A DNA stretch of 64,000 bases, taken from contig PAPT01000018.1 of the NCBI GenBank assembly GCA_002708995.1, positions 56,962 to 120,961 of the forward strand. The letters are read 5' to 3'. The position numbers and the translations under genes were made by a program. Source of the stretch: Geminicoccus sp. Lineage in GTDB: Bacteria > Pseudomonadota > Alphaproteobacteria > UBA7985. Below, in pieces: positions 19,214 through 28,702 of this stretch. Every line of letters begins with the position of its first letter. Positions within the stretch are counted from its first letter, which is position 1. The notes below the pieces were generated by a model. The model did no database searches. It worked only from the letters and a program-made list of their open reading frames with translations, and had not been told where the DNA came from.

Positions 19214-20296
19214 TCAGAGCCGCATTGCAGCGCGCGCAGCCAATTGCAGCACACGAGACAGGATCCTTCCTGCACGCCGCTGGCTACGGCTCGCGCGACG
19301 CAGATCAGCGACAAGGTATTCGATGGCCGGCTGGGCGCCACGGTTTCTTTTGAACTGTTCAGCACCGGCACTCCAGTTGGCAAAGCGCTGACGCGATCGT
19401 GCGGTTGCATCGCTCAGGCTGACCAGCCATCGATAGAGACCCAGTTTTTGGGGCAGGTCAGTGTCGTAACCGACCACCGGACTGACGATTGTTCCGTGTT
19501 GGTCGAACTGCCCCAGAACGCCGACCATTCTCCCACCGCATTCAGGGTCGAAAAGGCCGGTGAGTTCAAAGCCGCAACGGTTCTGAAACTCTTCAAAAAA
19601 GCGACCAGTATATTGCGGGTTGAGGTGGCTGTATTTCTCGATGTAGAGCATCCGGTAGAGCCTGGCGGACTGGTCAAAATCACTTTCACCAAACGTAGTG
19701 CCAGACCGTTCGATAAACCGGCCTTTCGAACGAAGCCTAACATCTTGTTGATCATCGCGGGTTCGGTGCCAATCCTCTGGATAGGTGCGAAAAAATATTT
19801 TTCGGACGGGAAGCAGAGTCAGTCCTTCGCGGTCAAAGGCCTCAATGAGTGGACCGTGCGCTGCATCGTTTACTGAGCGCAGCACCGGAACAAAGCTCGG
19901 ATTACTATTGGACGCGGCGTCAAAAGCATCCAGCCAGGCCTCAGGCCCGACTGGTGGCAGGATATTTGTGGACACCAGCCAGTTGTTGAGTTGTATCTGA
20001 CGACCGAGTTGCATGGCCCGCACGACCGGTGAGGCTGCCCTAAGGGCTCCAGAACCAAGAGCGCGCAACAACGGATTTCGGGTAACTTGCAACAACTCGA
20101 ATTGGCCGTATTCGAGATAGGCGGTAGACGGGCAGCAGATGTAGCAGGTCGGACATCGGCCATCGTTGATCGTCGTCGGCACCTCGAAGTCCCCGACGCG
20201 TGAGATCATCATTTCAGTCTCAAGGTTGGTGACGAGCGAGCTCGTTTCAGCCTTCTGCACCATCGAGACGAATTGGCGTGTTGAAGTGTCTTGCAA
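19214..20296 (-). CDS. GNAT/FemAB-like acyltransferase, divergent from the KASIII operon
   Basis: FEVPTTINDGRCPTCYICCPSTAYLEYGQFE..., YIEKYSHLNPQYTGRFFEEF...MVGVLGQFDQHGTIVSPVVGYDT resembles FemAB-like N-acyltransferases. Confidence 0.55.
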   Translation of the reverse strand: MQDTSTRQFVSMVQKAETSSLVTNLETEMMISRVGDFEVPTTINDGRCPTCYICCPSTAYLEYGQFELLQVTRNPLLRALGSGALRAASPVVRAMQLGRQIQLNNWLVSTNILPPVGPEAWLDAFDAASNSNPSFVPVLRSVNDAAHGPLIEAFDREGLTLLPVRKIFFRTYPEDWHRTRDDQQDVRLRSKGRFIERSGTTFGESDFDQSARLYRMLYIEKYSHLNPQYTGRFFEEFQNRCGFELTGLFDPECGGRMVGVLGQFDQHGTIVSPVVGYDTDLPQKLGLYRWLVSLSDATARSRQRFANWSAGAEQFKRNRGAQPAIEYLVADLRRASRSQRRAGRILSRVLQLAARAAMRL

Positions 20297-20400
20297 CTTT
20301 TGCTCTCTATCTTTGCCTTCGCCCGGTTTGGATATTTGGACAAAGACCTTACCAAGGCTGCTAGCGCTTCGCTAAGGTTGAATGCAATATAGCTTTTACC

Positions 20401-21423
20401 GTGATTCTGCGTGGATGGTGCAAGGTGCACTCTGGTTCAAGAATATGTGGCTGGGGCCAAGCCTTACCCCGAAGGAAGCTGGCCTCGGGTCTTCTGGAAG
20501 GTCAGCATGGGCTGCCCGCTGGCTCGCTTGTGGCCTCCACCGGCGTTGAAACCCGCTACATCGCCAACCGAAGAGAGGATGAAACGCAGGTTGCACTCGG
20601 ACTTCGGGCTGGTCAGGCAGCCCTGGCATCGGCCAGCTTGCCCGCGTCATCGGTTGATTTGATAATCGCAGCCGCAGCTGTACCCCAGCAATTGATACCT
20701 GGCACTGCCGCGCTCTTTCATCGGGGGCTTGGTCTACCCGACGGCAGCTGCCGTACGATGGACGTAAACACAACTTGCCTCAGCGCCCTGTCGGCGCTCG
20801 AACTGGCCGACAGTTACATCCGGACGGGGCGAGCAAGTCGGGTCCTGATTATCAGCAGTGAGATTGCGAGTGCCGCCTTGCCCTGGAAAACCGCGCCGAA
20901 GGTTGCCGCCCTGTTTGGGGACGGAGCCGGGGCGTGGCTTATCGAAGGGGCAGATCAGCCGGGCATCCTCGGTTCGTCCTTTGCCAGCTTCCCTTCGGCT
21001 TTCGAGGCGTGCCAGATACCAGTTGGCGGGACGGCCAATACCCCGCACGATGATATTGATTTCTTTATGCAGCATGCATTTTTTGAAATGGATGGTGAGG
21101 CGCTGTACCGTTTGGTCCGGTCAGAGTTCGAAGGGTTTCTTTTTGCGTTCCTCGAACAAATTGACTGGTCTCTGGATGATGTTGACTTCTTTGTTCCGCA
21201 TCAGGCCAGCCCAGTTAGTCTAGTGCATATGGCCAGAGCATTCAGGGTGCGCCGCGAGCGATACATTGATCTGACGCGCAGTCACGGCAATCAGATCGCG
21301 GCTTCACTGCCCATTGCCTTCGCCGAAGCCCGCACAAGGGGGCAGATCAGCGATGGCTCTCGGGTCTTGCTGCTGGGAACCTCTGCGGGGGTGCAGTTTG
21401 GCGCTGCGGCATTGATCGCCTGA
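20401..21423 (+). CDS. 3-oxoacyl-ACP synthase III / OleA-like thiolase-fold enzyme
   Basis: Active-site Cys MDVNTTCLSALSALELADSYI, VPHQAS (His) and SHGNQIAASLPIAF (Asn); GTG start assumed. Confidence 0.85.
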   Translation: MILRGWCKVHSGSRICGWGQALPRRKLASGLLEGQHGLPAGSLVASTGVETRYIANRREDETQVALGLRAGQAALASASLPASSVDLIIAAAAVPQQLIPGTAALFHRGLGLPDGSCRTMDVNTTCLSALSALELADSYIRTGRASRVLIISSEIASAALPWKTAPKVAALFGDGAGAWLIEGADQPGILGSSFASFPSAFEACQIPVGGTANTPHDDIDFFMQHAFFEMDGEALYRLVRSEFEGFLFAFLEQIDWSLDDVDFFVPHQASPVSLVHMARAFRVRRERYIDLTRSHGNQIAASLPIAFAEARTRGQISDGSRVLLLGTSAGVQFGAAALIA

Positions 21424-22424
21424 TGCGGGTCCTCGTTACCGGTGGGACTGGCTTTCTCGGCGGACGTTGTCTGCAGGCCTTGGCGACGTCTGGTCGGTTC
21501 GACGCATCTGCAACAGGACGCCGTCTTTCGAGCGCGCCTGCAGGCTTCGACTTCATCGCTGCCGACCTCAGTGAGCCAGGGGCACTTGCGCGGCTTCCCG
21601 CCGTCGATGCAGTGGTCCACACGGCGGCCCTGTCATCACCTTGGGGCCGCGCGCAGGATTTTGACCAGGCAAACGTTGTTGCGACGCGCAACCTGCTTGA
21701 ATGGGCGGAGCAGGCAGGTGTGCAGCGCCTGATTCATATCTCGACTCCCGCGCTGTACTTTGCTTCCTTCGACCGGTTTGATGTCGGGGAGGAGGAGGTC
21801 TTGCCGGGCAAGCCCATCAACGACTATGCCCGGACTAAGGCACAAGCGGAAAGTCTCGTACTCCAGTCGCCTCTCAGTACGGCCATCCTGAGGCCCAGAG
21901 CTATTTACGGACCGGGCGACACGGCACTTTTACCCCGGCTCGAGGCCGCGTTGCGACGCGGGTGGCTGCCACTCATGCGTGACGGGCAGGCCGTGACAAA
22001 CCTGACCCATGTTGATGACGTATGCGATGCCATTGTTGCTGCTCTGGAAAGTTCGGCACGGGGGGTCTTCAATATTGCAGGGGGTGAGGCGATCCCGCTG
22101 AACTGGCTGGTCAACGAAATTGCCCGAGCAAACAGCTTGGCATTCCGCTGGCGACCCGTTCCTCTGTCTATAGCCATGCTCGCTGCGCGCGGCATAGAAG
22201 CCGTCTTCACTGGTTTGAAACTGCCAAGTGAGCCGCGGCTCACCCGCTACAGCCTGGGCATTTTCGCCTATAGTCTGACACTGAATACCAAGCGGGCCCA
22301 GGAGGTCTTAGGCTGGCGACCCCGAATTCCAATAGCCGATGGTTTCGAGGCGATCTTCGGCGTGCGCCCTGAGGCTTTACCCACACACGAGCGCGATGAC
22401 TATGGCAAAGAGCAGGCCTCATGA
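21423..22424 (+). CDS. NAD(P)-dependent epimerase/reductase (extended SDR, OleD-like)
   Basis: RVLVTGGTGFLGGRCLQAL; YxxxK-type NDYARTKAQAESLVL; TGATG overlap with preceding gene. Confidence 0.85.
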   Translation: MRVLVTGGTGFLGGRCLQALATSGRFDASATGRRLSSAPAGFDFIAADLSEPGALARLPAVDAVVHTAALSSPWGRAQDFDQANVVATRNLLEWAEQAGVQRLIHISTPALYFASFDRFDVGEEEVLPGKPINDYARTKAQAESLVLQSPLSTAILRPRAIYGPGDTALLPRLEAALRRGWLPLMRDGQAVTNLTHVDDVCDAIVAALESSARGVFNIAGGEAIPLNWLVNEIARANSLAFRWRPVPLSIAMLAARGIEAVFTGLKLPSEPRLTRYSLGIFAYSLTLNTKRAQEVLGWRPRIPIADGFEAIFGVRPEALPTHERDDYGKEQAS

Positions 22425-23299
22425 AATTCGAATTTTATAACAGCGCAACAATCAAGGCACCCGGCGCTTTGGTCGGGGCAGGGCCTGACTGGTCGCCGGT
22501 CACACTCAAGGTGCGCTGGGCTTTCCTCGATCACCCGACGTTCGGACCGACCCTGGTCGATACTGGTTATGGCCCGTCGACTTATCCATCGCTGGCATCG
22601 GGTGGTTCTTCACCGAGCGGCAATGGTTTACCAACTCGTAGCATCGGGCTTCGAATGTATACGAGCCTGTTCCGGGCCAGACTACGACCCGAAGGACAGA
22701 TTGACGCCGTATTGGCCGACAAGGGTCTGACCCTCGAAGACATTCAATACGTGATTGTCACCCACTTTCATGTCGATCATGTGAGCGAACTGCGCCGCTT
22801 TTCCAATGCGCGCATCCTCGCCAGCCGGCGTGGCTTCGACGCGGTTAGAAGGGCTGGCTGGCGGGCGTCCTTGCTTCACGGGACCTTTACTGAGCTTTTG
22901 CCAACGGATTTAGACCGGCGATTGGAGCCGATTGAGGCCTTGCCGCCCATCAATCTGCCGGACGGGCTTGGTACCGGCTGGTTGCTGGTGCCAGAACTGG
23001 CCTCACTGGTGCCAATGAACGGTCATGCGACGGGGCAAGTCGGAATTTATATCCATAGCGAACACTATCTCTACGCTGTCGATGCGCACTTTGTACTCGG
23101 TGCTCTTGATCGAGCCGCCGAGGGCTTGGAACCGGGTCTGACCAAGCCAAAGGTGACGCTCTCCGGTCTGCCACGCCTCATAGCCGATGATATTGCAGCG
23201 GCGGAAACCACCCTTGCGCGGCTTGCAGCCTTCAAGCGGGCCGGGGGCCGGGTCGGGCTCTGCCATGATCCTGATCGCGATCCGTTCGATGCCGGTTGA
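22421..23299 (+). CDS. MBL-fold metallo-hydrolase
   Basis: THFHVDHVSEL (HxHxDH), downstream His (NGHATGQ) and Asp (YAVDAHF); ATGA overlap. Confidence 0.85.
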   Translation: MKFEFYNSATIKAPGALVGAGPDWSPVTLKVRWAFLDHPTFGPTLVDTGYGPSTYPSLASGGSSPSGNGLPTRSIGLRMYTSLFRARLRPEGQIDAVLADKGLTLEDIQYVIVTHFHVDHVSELRRFSNARILASRRGFDAVRRAGWRASLLHGTFTELLPTDLDRRLEPIEALPPINLPDGLGTGWLLVPELASLVPMNGHATGQVGIYIHSEHYLYAVDAHFVLGALDRAAEGLEPGLTKPKVTLSGLPRLIADDIAAAETTLARLAAFKRAGGRVGLCHDPDRDPFDAG

Positions 23300-24587
23300 A
23301 GCGGGAATGGCCGTCCTGGCGGCGTTTGTGCGGGCGCGTTGGCTGGCTGCGACCTTGCGCACGCGTGAGGATGTTTTGCGCCATCAGCGCAGACAAATGG
23401 CATCGTGGCGCGCCGCGCTTACCACCCACTTTCCTCACCTTATGGCCGAGGATCTCGAAATGGACAAAGGGCAGCTGATGGCGAACTTCGCTACCTATAA
23501 CCGTGATGGTATCAGCGCGCACTTTGTTCGCAACGCGCTCGATCGAGGCGAGGCAGCCGAAGGGGGCCTGGCGCCCGGTTTGTACTGTGGTGTTTCGAGC
23601 GGGACTTCTGGCAACCGGGGGCTTTACATCATCACAGAAGCCGAGCGCTACCGCTGGCTGGGTACTATCCTCGCCAAGGGGTTACCTGACGTTTGGCGGC
23701 GGCGGCATCGCGTCGCCGTGATCCTGCCACAGAGCAGCGCACTCTACCGAGCCGGAAATCAATCCCGCTGGTTGAAGCTTGCATTCTTTGATCTCAGGCA
23801 GGGTCCGGCCTCTTGGGAAGAGGCGCTCGCTGACTTTGACCCGACCGTCATCATTGCACCGCCCAAAATTTTGCGCTGGCTCGCCGAGAATGCTGATCTC
23901 GGACGTCTCCGCCCGCAGCGGCTTTTCGCGGGGGCGGAGTCACTCGATCCACCCGATCGCTGGATCGTTGAGGCAGCCTTTTCTCTCCGTCTGGGTCAGA
24001 TTTACATGGCGACCGAAGGCCTGTTTGCCATCAGTTGTAGCGAAGGGCGGCTGCATCTGACGGAGGACTTTGTCCGGTTCGAGTTCGAGCCTGTCGGCGA
24101 TCAGCTTGTCACGCCCATTGTCACTGACTTTTCCAGACACTTTCAGCTCACATGCCGCTATCGCATGAATGATCTTCTTCGGCTGGGCGGTCGAGGCTGT
24201 CCCTGCAGGTCCCCTCTCCAGGTTGTAGATGCGGTGGAGGGCAGGCAAGACGACGTGTTCTGGTTTGGTGATCGGATGGTCACCCCCGATGTACTGCGAA
24301 ACGCTGTGCTAGACTGCAGCCCGTCGATCACGGATTTCCGCATTCAGCAGCGGCTCGATGGATCGGTGGATCTCCGCCTGCCATCAACAGTCGAACCCGC
24401 TGTCCAGAAATCAGCACTCGCTGCCCTTGAGGGTGCACTGCACACGGCGGTTCCGGTTCAGCGGTGTATGCCGGATACAAACGAACAGACCGAGGGCCCC
24501 ATCCTAGTCCGCCTAGCCAACTGGAACCTGACCCCCGACCAACTCCTGTCGCGCAAACTGCGGCGGGTCGAGCGGTTGAAGCGATGA
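23265..24587 (+). CDS. F390 synthetase-related / PaaK-like adenylate-forming enzyme
   Basis: YCGVSSGTSGNRGLYIITEAER (P-loop-like), YMATEGLFAISCSEGRLHL, TCRYRMNDLLRLGGRGCPC; start could be 23307. Confidence 0.8.
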   Translation: MILIAIRSMPVEAGMAVLAAFVRARWLAATLRTREDVLRHQRRQMASWRAALTTHFPHLMAEDLEMDKGQLMANFATYNRDGISAHFVRNALDRGEAAEGGLAPGLYCGVSSGTSGNRGLYIITEAERYRWLGTILAKGLPDVWRRRHRVAVILPQSSALYRAGNQSRWLKLAFFDLRQGPASWEEALADFDPTVIIAPPKILRWLAENADLGRLRPQRLFAGAESLDPPDRWIVEAAFSLRLGQIYMATEGLFAISCSEGRLHLTEDFVRFEFEPVGDQLVTPIVTDFSRHFQLTCRYRMNDLLRLGGRGCPCRSPLQVVDAVEGRQDDVFWFGDRMVTPDVLRNAVLDCSPSITDFRIQQRLDGSVDLRLPSTVEPAVQKSALAALEGALHTAVPVQRCMPDTNEQTEGPILVRLANWNLTPDQLLSRKLRRVERLKR

Positions 24588-25786
24588 AACGAACGGTACT
24601 CATCACGGGCCTCAGGGCGCCTGTGGCCCTGCACTGGTGCCGATTGTTCGCGGCGGCTGGCTGGCGGGTCTTCGGTGCCGACAGCCTCCGCGACCCGGTT
24701 GGTCGGTTTTCGCGTTCTATCAAAGGCTACTTGCATTTGCCTCCACCGCGATCAGAACCGGACAATTTTGCAAAAGCCATCTCCAGCGCGGTTGAAGAGA
24801 CAGACGCTGATCTTATACTCCCAACCTGCGAGGAAGTGCTTTTCTTGGCCCGGGCTGCCCTGCGCCCCGAAGCCAAAGGTTGGGCTCAGCGGCTCTTTGC
24901 CCCATCGCTCGAAGACCTGATCACACTCCACGACAAAGCCGCGTTCAATACACTGCTCGCTCGCGTGGCACCGGATTTTGCGCCGTCCTTTCAAAGCCTA
25001 GAAACTGGCGCCGACGCGGCGGCCCTCGGCGAGGGGCCGTGGGTGCTCAAGCCGAGATTTTCGCGATTTGCCACCAGCGTCTTGATCAAGCCGGACCGGG
25101 CGACGATCCTCAGGTTACCCATATCACCCGAACAGCCCTGGTTGGCGCAGGCTTATTTGCCCGGCGAGGAGATCTGTCTGTCTGCCGTCGCTGTAGGGGG
25201 GCAGCTCTTGGCCTTACAAGCCTATGAACCGCTATTACGGTTGCGTCAGGGGCGAGGTGCCAGTGTCGCCTTTGCTGCCAGTGAGGATTGGGTCGGCTCC
25301 CAGCTTCGTCATATGGTCGAGGCAGTTGCCAAGGCTTTGAACGTCACCGGGCAGCTCTCCTTTGATTTGCGTCGGGATGCTGAAGGGCAATGGCGCGCCC
25401 TGGAGTGTAATCCGCGTGCGACCAGTGGTTTTCATTTCTTCGGCCCTGATGATGGTCTGGTGGAAGCCGTGGCCGAGGGGCGGAGCGCGCTTACGGGCCG
25501 GACCCGCCCGACAGGAGAAGTTCTGGGTGAGGCCGTTCCAGCGCTGCTCGCCGGGGGGATCAGGGGGCTGTCACTCTGCCTTGGTCTCATGCGGTCAAAG
25601 GCCGGAGCGACCCGGCGCTTGCGTCCTTTGAGTGCATGGCCCGGAGATACGATTTCTCCGCTTGAACAATCTCGGGCCTTTTTCGAACTTTGGCTTCGCT
25701 CCCGCGCGCACCGATGTTCACTGGAGGAGGCTTCCACCCTCGACATCTGCTGGAATGGACCGTCTGATCGATCGCCGCTGCCTTGA
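24584..25786 (+). CDS. ATP-grasp ligase
   Basis: GPWVLKPRFSRFATSVLIK, WLAQAYLPGEEICLSAVAVGGQLLALQAY, QLSFDLRRDAEGQWRALECNPRATSG; ATGA overlap. Confidence 0.82.
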   Translation: MKRTVLITGLRAPVALHWCRLFAAAGWRVFGADSLRDPVGRFSRSIKGYLHLPPPRSEPDNFAKAISSAVEETDADLILPTCEEVLFLARAALRPEAKGWAQRLFAPSLEDLITLHDKAAFNTLLARVAPDFAPSFQSLETGADAAALGEGPWVLKPRFSRFATSVLIKPDRATILRLPISPEQPWLAQAYLPGEEICLSAVAVGGQLLALQAYEPLLRLRQGRGASVAFAASEDWVGSQLRHMVEAVAKALNVTGQLSFDLRRDAEGQWRALECNPRATSGFHFFGPDDGLVEAVAEGRSALTGRTRPTGEVLGEAVPALLAGGIRGLSLCLGLMRSKAGATRRLRPLSAWPGDTISPLEQSRAFFELWLRSRAHRCSLEEASTLDICWNGPSDRSPLP

Positions 25787-25819
25787 GGCGCCCTTGCCGA
25801 GCATGAGTGGTTGAATAAC

Positions 25820-27004
25820 TCAGCCTCGGTTGATGGTGGCGTCGTGCTCCTCGGCCCAGGCCTCGACCCGCGGGTTGAGAACCCGGAACCACAGCGGCGG
25901 GATCAGCGCCAGCAGGAAGGTCCCCGGATAGCCGGTGGGCAGATGCGGGACGTCGTCGAAGGTACGGAGCACCTGATAATCCCGCCAGGCGTGGGCATGG
26001 TGATCACTGTGGCGCTGGAGGTTGAACAGCAGCGCGTTGGACAGCCACTGGTCGGCGTTCCAGGAATGGATCGGGCGCACTGGCTCGTAGCGGCCCTTGT
26101 CGTTGAGTGCCCGGCCCAACCCGTAGTGTTCGACGTAGTTGGCCTGGGTCAGCATGAGCCAGCAGATCAGGTGGTGCAGGGCCAGCAGCGGCAGCATGAT
26201 CCAGCCAAAGGCGAGGATCAGCGGCGCGGCGAGCAGGGCGCTCAGCCCCCAGATCTGCAGCAACTGGTTGGTGGGGTGCCAGAACCCGCGCTGCTTGGCC
26301 TTGAGGCGGCGAGCCTCGATCTGCACTGCCCCGATGATGGCCCCGGGGACTTCGCGCAGGGCAAAGGCGTAGAAGCCCTCGCCGAAGCGGGCACTGGCGC
26401 AGTCCTCGGGCGTGGCGACGCGGCTGTGATGGCCGGTGTTGTGCTCGAGGGTGAAGTGGCCGTAACCGACCAGCGCGTTGGCGATCTTGGCCGCGCGCCG
26501 GTCGAGCTTCTTGCCCGAATGGCCCAGTTCGTGGCCGACGTTGATCAACGTGCCGTGGAACAGTGCCGCGCCCGCCACCAGCACGAGCGTTGCCAGCGGT
26601 CCGCCATAGCCCGCCGACGACGGCTCGCTGGCCCAGGCGTTGATCCAAAGCCCGGCCGTGATCAGTACGGCGTAGATGCTCGCCGCGTAGATCGGAACGG
26701 TCAGATACAGCAGCGCCTTGAAAAACGGGTCACGCCCGGCGCGTTGCTCCTGCTCGGGGCTGAGGTTGAACCCATCACGCCCGCAGGCGAGGTCCAGCAG
26801 CGGGATCAGGCCGTAGAGGATCACCGGCAGGCTCAGCGCCAGCCAGGGCTGGTCCCAGACCCAGATCAGCGTCAGTACCCCCGGCGCGATCAGCGCGGTG
26901 ACAAAGCCGACCAGCCAGCGGACCCGGAAGGCGCGGGGCAGGAGGACTTGCGACGGGGGCTTGGTCGCCGGGCTCGTCGCTGGGTTGGTCGCGGGCTTGG
27001 TCAT
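25820..27004 (-). CDS. alkB: Alkane 1-monooxygenase (membrane di-iron)
   Basis: Histidine boxes HELGHSGKK, HNTGHHSRVATPEDCASARFGE, LQRHSDHHAHAWRDYQVL; start at 27004. Confidence 0.9.
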   Translation of the reverse strand: MTKPATNPATSPATKPPSQVLLPRAFRVRWLVGFVTALIAPGVLTLIWVWDQPWLALSLPVILYGLIPLLDLACGRDGFNLSPEQEQRAGRDPFFKALLYLTVPIYAASIYAVLITAGLWINAWASEPSSAGYGGPLATLVLVAGAALFHGTLINVGHELGHSGKKLDRRAAKIANALVGYGHFTLEHNTGHHSRVATPEDCASARFGEGFYAFALREVPGAIIGAVQIEARRLKAKQRGFWHPTNQLLQIWGLSALLAAPLILAFGWIMLPLLALHHLICWLMLTQANYVEHYGLGRALNDKGRYEPVRPIHSWNADQWLSNALLFNLQRHSDHHAHAWRDYQVLRTFDDVPHLPTGYPGTFLLALIPPLWFRVLNPRVEAWAEEHDATINRG

Positions 27005-27397
27005 AGCCTGACTGTGCGAAACCAGCCTGCGGGCGTCAAGCTTAGGGCGGCAGGCGCGACAATGCGCAAGGGCTGCGCGCGGCGCGGCGTTCACCGTGGC
27101 GGTACTGGTGAACAAGCCTCTAGCTGGTCAATATCACCCAAAACGAGAAATAAAAAATCCTGACGACACCTATAATGGTCAGATTATTTCACCGCTGACA
27201 TCGCTGAAATACCGGGAAAACAGCCGTTTCCTTTGTTCAAGCGGCGGACAAGCGGGCGTTACGGAAGCCTGCGAAAACCCTCCTCGTCAACCACGACGTC
27301 CTTTCCACTCTCCTAACCATGCAACCTCCCTTCCTCCCTTCCTCCCGTCTCTTCTTCTCCACCACACAGTCCAAGACCCCATCAAAGGAACAAACCC

Positions 27398-27850
27398 ATG
27401 CTTCTCAAATCTGCCCTCAAAGTCGCTGCTGCTTCTGCTGCTGTCCTCGTGGCTTCGACCACCGTCGCGACCAGTGCACAGGCCTTCTGGTTCAATACCG
27501 TCAACATCAACCAGTATGGCTTCGACAACGCCATTGCCGGATCGCAGACCGGCCTCTTCAACCACATCGAATTCTGGCAGGACGGTGCCTGGAACACCGC
27601 CGTCACAGCACAGGACGGCGCGGGCAACGTCATTGCCATCGGCCAATCCGGCTTTGGTAATCAGGCCTATGGCGACCAGTTCGGCGACTGCAATGTCTCC
27701 GGGATCGGTCAGTTCGGCGGCGGTCACTACGCCGAGACCAACCAGAGCGGCGACTGCAACGCTGTTGCGGTTCTGCAGTTCGGTTCCGGTCAGTCGACCA
27801 CGGCCAACCAGGTCGGCTCCGGCAACTCAGCCGTGATCATCCAGTATTAA
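27398..27850 (+). CDS. Curlin-repeat (CsgA/CsgB-like) secreted protein
   Basis: Signal peptide, then GNVIAIGQSGFGNQAYGDQFGDCNVSGIGQFGGGHYAETNQSGDCNAVAVLQFGSGQSTTANQVGSGNSAVIIQY. Confidence 0.82.
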   Translation: MLLKSALKVAAASAAVLVASTTVATSAQAFWFNTVNINQYGFDNAIAGSQTGLFNHIEFWQDGAWNTAVTAQDGAGNVIAIGQSGFGNQAYGDQFGDCNVSGIGQFGGGHYAETNQSGDCNAVAVLQFGSGQSTTANQVGSGNSAVIIQY

Positions 27851-27907
27851 GCGCCCCCTGCGCCCGGGGACGGGGCGGGGCTGGTCCGTTGTAAATGTGC
27901 GGCCGAC

Positions 27908-27984
27908 TGGCCCCACCTCCCTCTCTATCACTTTTTCTCTCTGCCTCTTCCTCCTCCTCTCTTTCTCTCTCTCTCTCTCTCTTT
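27908..27984 (+). repeat. Polypyrimidine leader with (TC)9T microsatellite at 27964-27982
   Basis: Uninterrupted tctctctctctctctctct immediately 5' of AAGGA and the curlin ATG at 28002. Confidence 0.85.
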
Positions 27985-28001
27985 GCTCAAGGAACCCCGC
28001 C

Positions 28002-28436
28002 ATGTCTTTCTCGCTCAAAACCCTCAAAATCGCCGGCGCTGCAGCCGTTGCTTCTCTCTCGCTCGCCGGGATGAACACAGCTGCCCAGGCCGACGCCCAA
28101 CTCTCTGGTCAACTCTCCATCGGTATCCAGGGCTCGAACGCCGAAGAAAACGCGGCCATCGCCAACGGCCTGTTTCTCTACGCCCTGTTTCAGGGGTTGA
28201 ATGGTGATACCGCCATGCTGCAGCAGCTTGGCAACGGCAACGCCGCGAGCCTGTCACAGGGCGGCTTCGGCAACTTTGCTATCGTCGAACAGAATGGCGA
28301 TGGTCATACGGCGAACCTGGATCAATCCGGCAACCAGAATGCCTTCGGCCTGTTCCAGTTCGGTGAAGGTACCACCGGCCACGTCAGCCAGTCGGGCAAC
28401 GGCCAGTCTGGCCTGCTGTTCCAGCTTGGGTTCTGA
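28002..28436 (+). CDS. Curlin-repeat secreted protein, second paralogue
   Basis: Signal peptide; LQQLGNGNAASLSQGGFGNFAIVEQNGDGHTANLDQSGNQNAFGLFQFGEGTTGHVSQSGNGQSGLLFQLGF. Confidence 0.82.
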   Translation: MSFSLKTLKIAGAAAVASLSLAGMNTAAQADAQLSGQLSIGIQGSNAEENAAIANGLFLYALFQGLNGDTAMLQQLGNGNAASLSQGGFGNFAIVEQNGDGHTANLDQSGNQNAFGLFQFGEGTTGHVSQSGNGQSGLLFQLGF

Positions 28437-28472
28437 TCCCAAGTTCCAGCCCCAGCCCCACCTTGGTCTATG

Positions 28473-28702
28473 GTTGCGTGCTCGATTTGACGCCGCTTCG
28501 CGGCTTACAAATCTCCTGCGCGCAGTTAAACGGACAGGCCGCGTTACATTCGGCCTGACGTCTTTTTGCATTTTCTAAAAAAATGCGCGCGGGAGGGCCG
28601 AAGGCTGCGAAGCGGTCGAGACAAGGTCGGCGCAACTTCTTTCAGTAGACACTCAAGACGCTTCGCTTTGAGTGTTGCTGCATCGAGGAACTCCAACGCG
28701 CT
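28473..28702 (+). repeat. Dispersed intergenic repeat, copy A
   Basis: ggttgcgtgctcgatttgacgccgcttcgcggcttacaaatctcctgcgcgcagttaaacggacaggccgcg..., highly similar to 49264-49510. Confidence 0.85.

Noticed and set aside
23187-23265. Upstream extension of the F390-synthetase-like ORF from 23187
   Set aside because: Overlaps the conserved C-terminus of the MBL gene; more plausible starts at 23265 or 23307.
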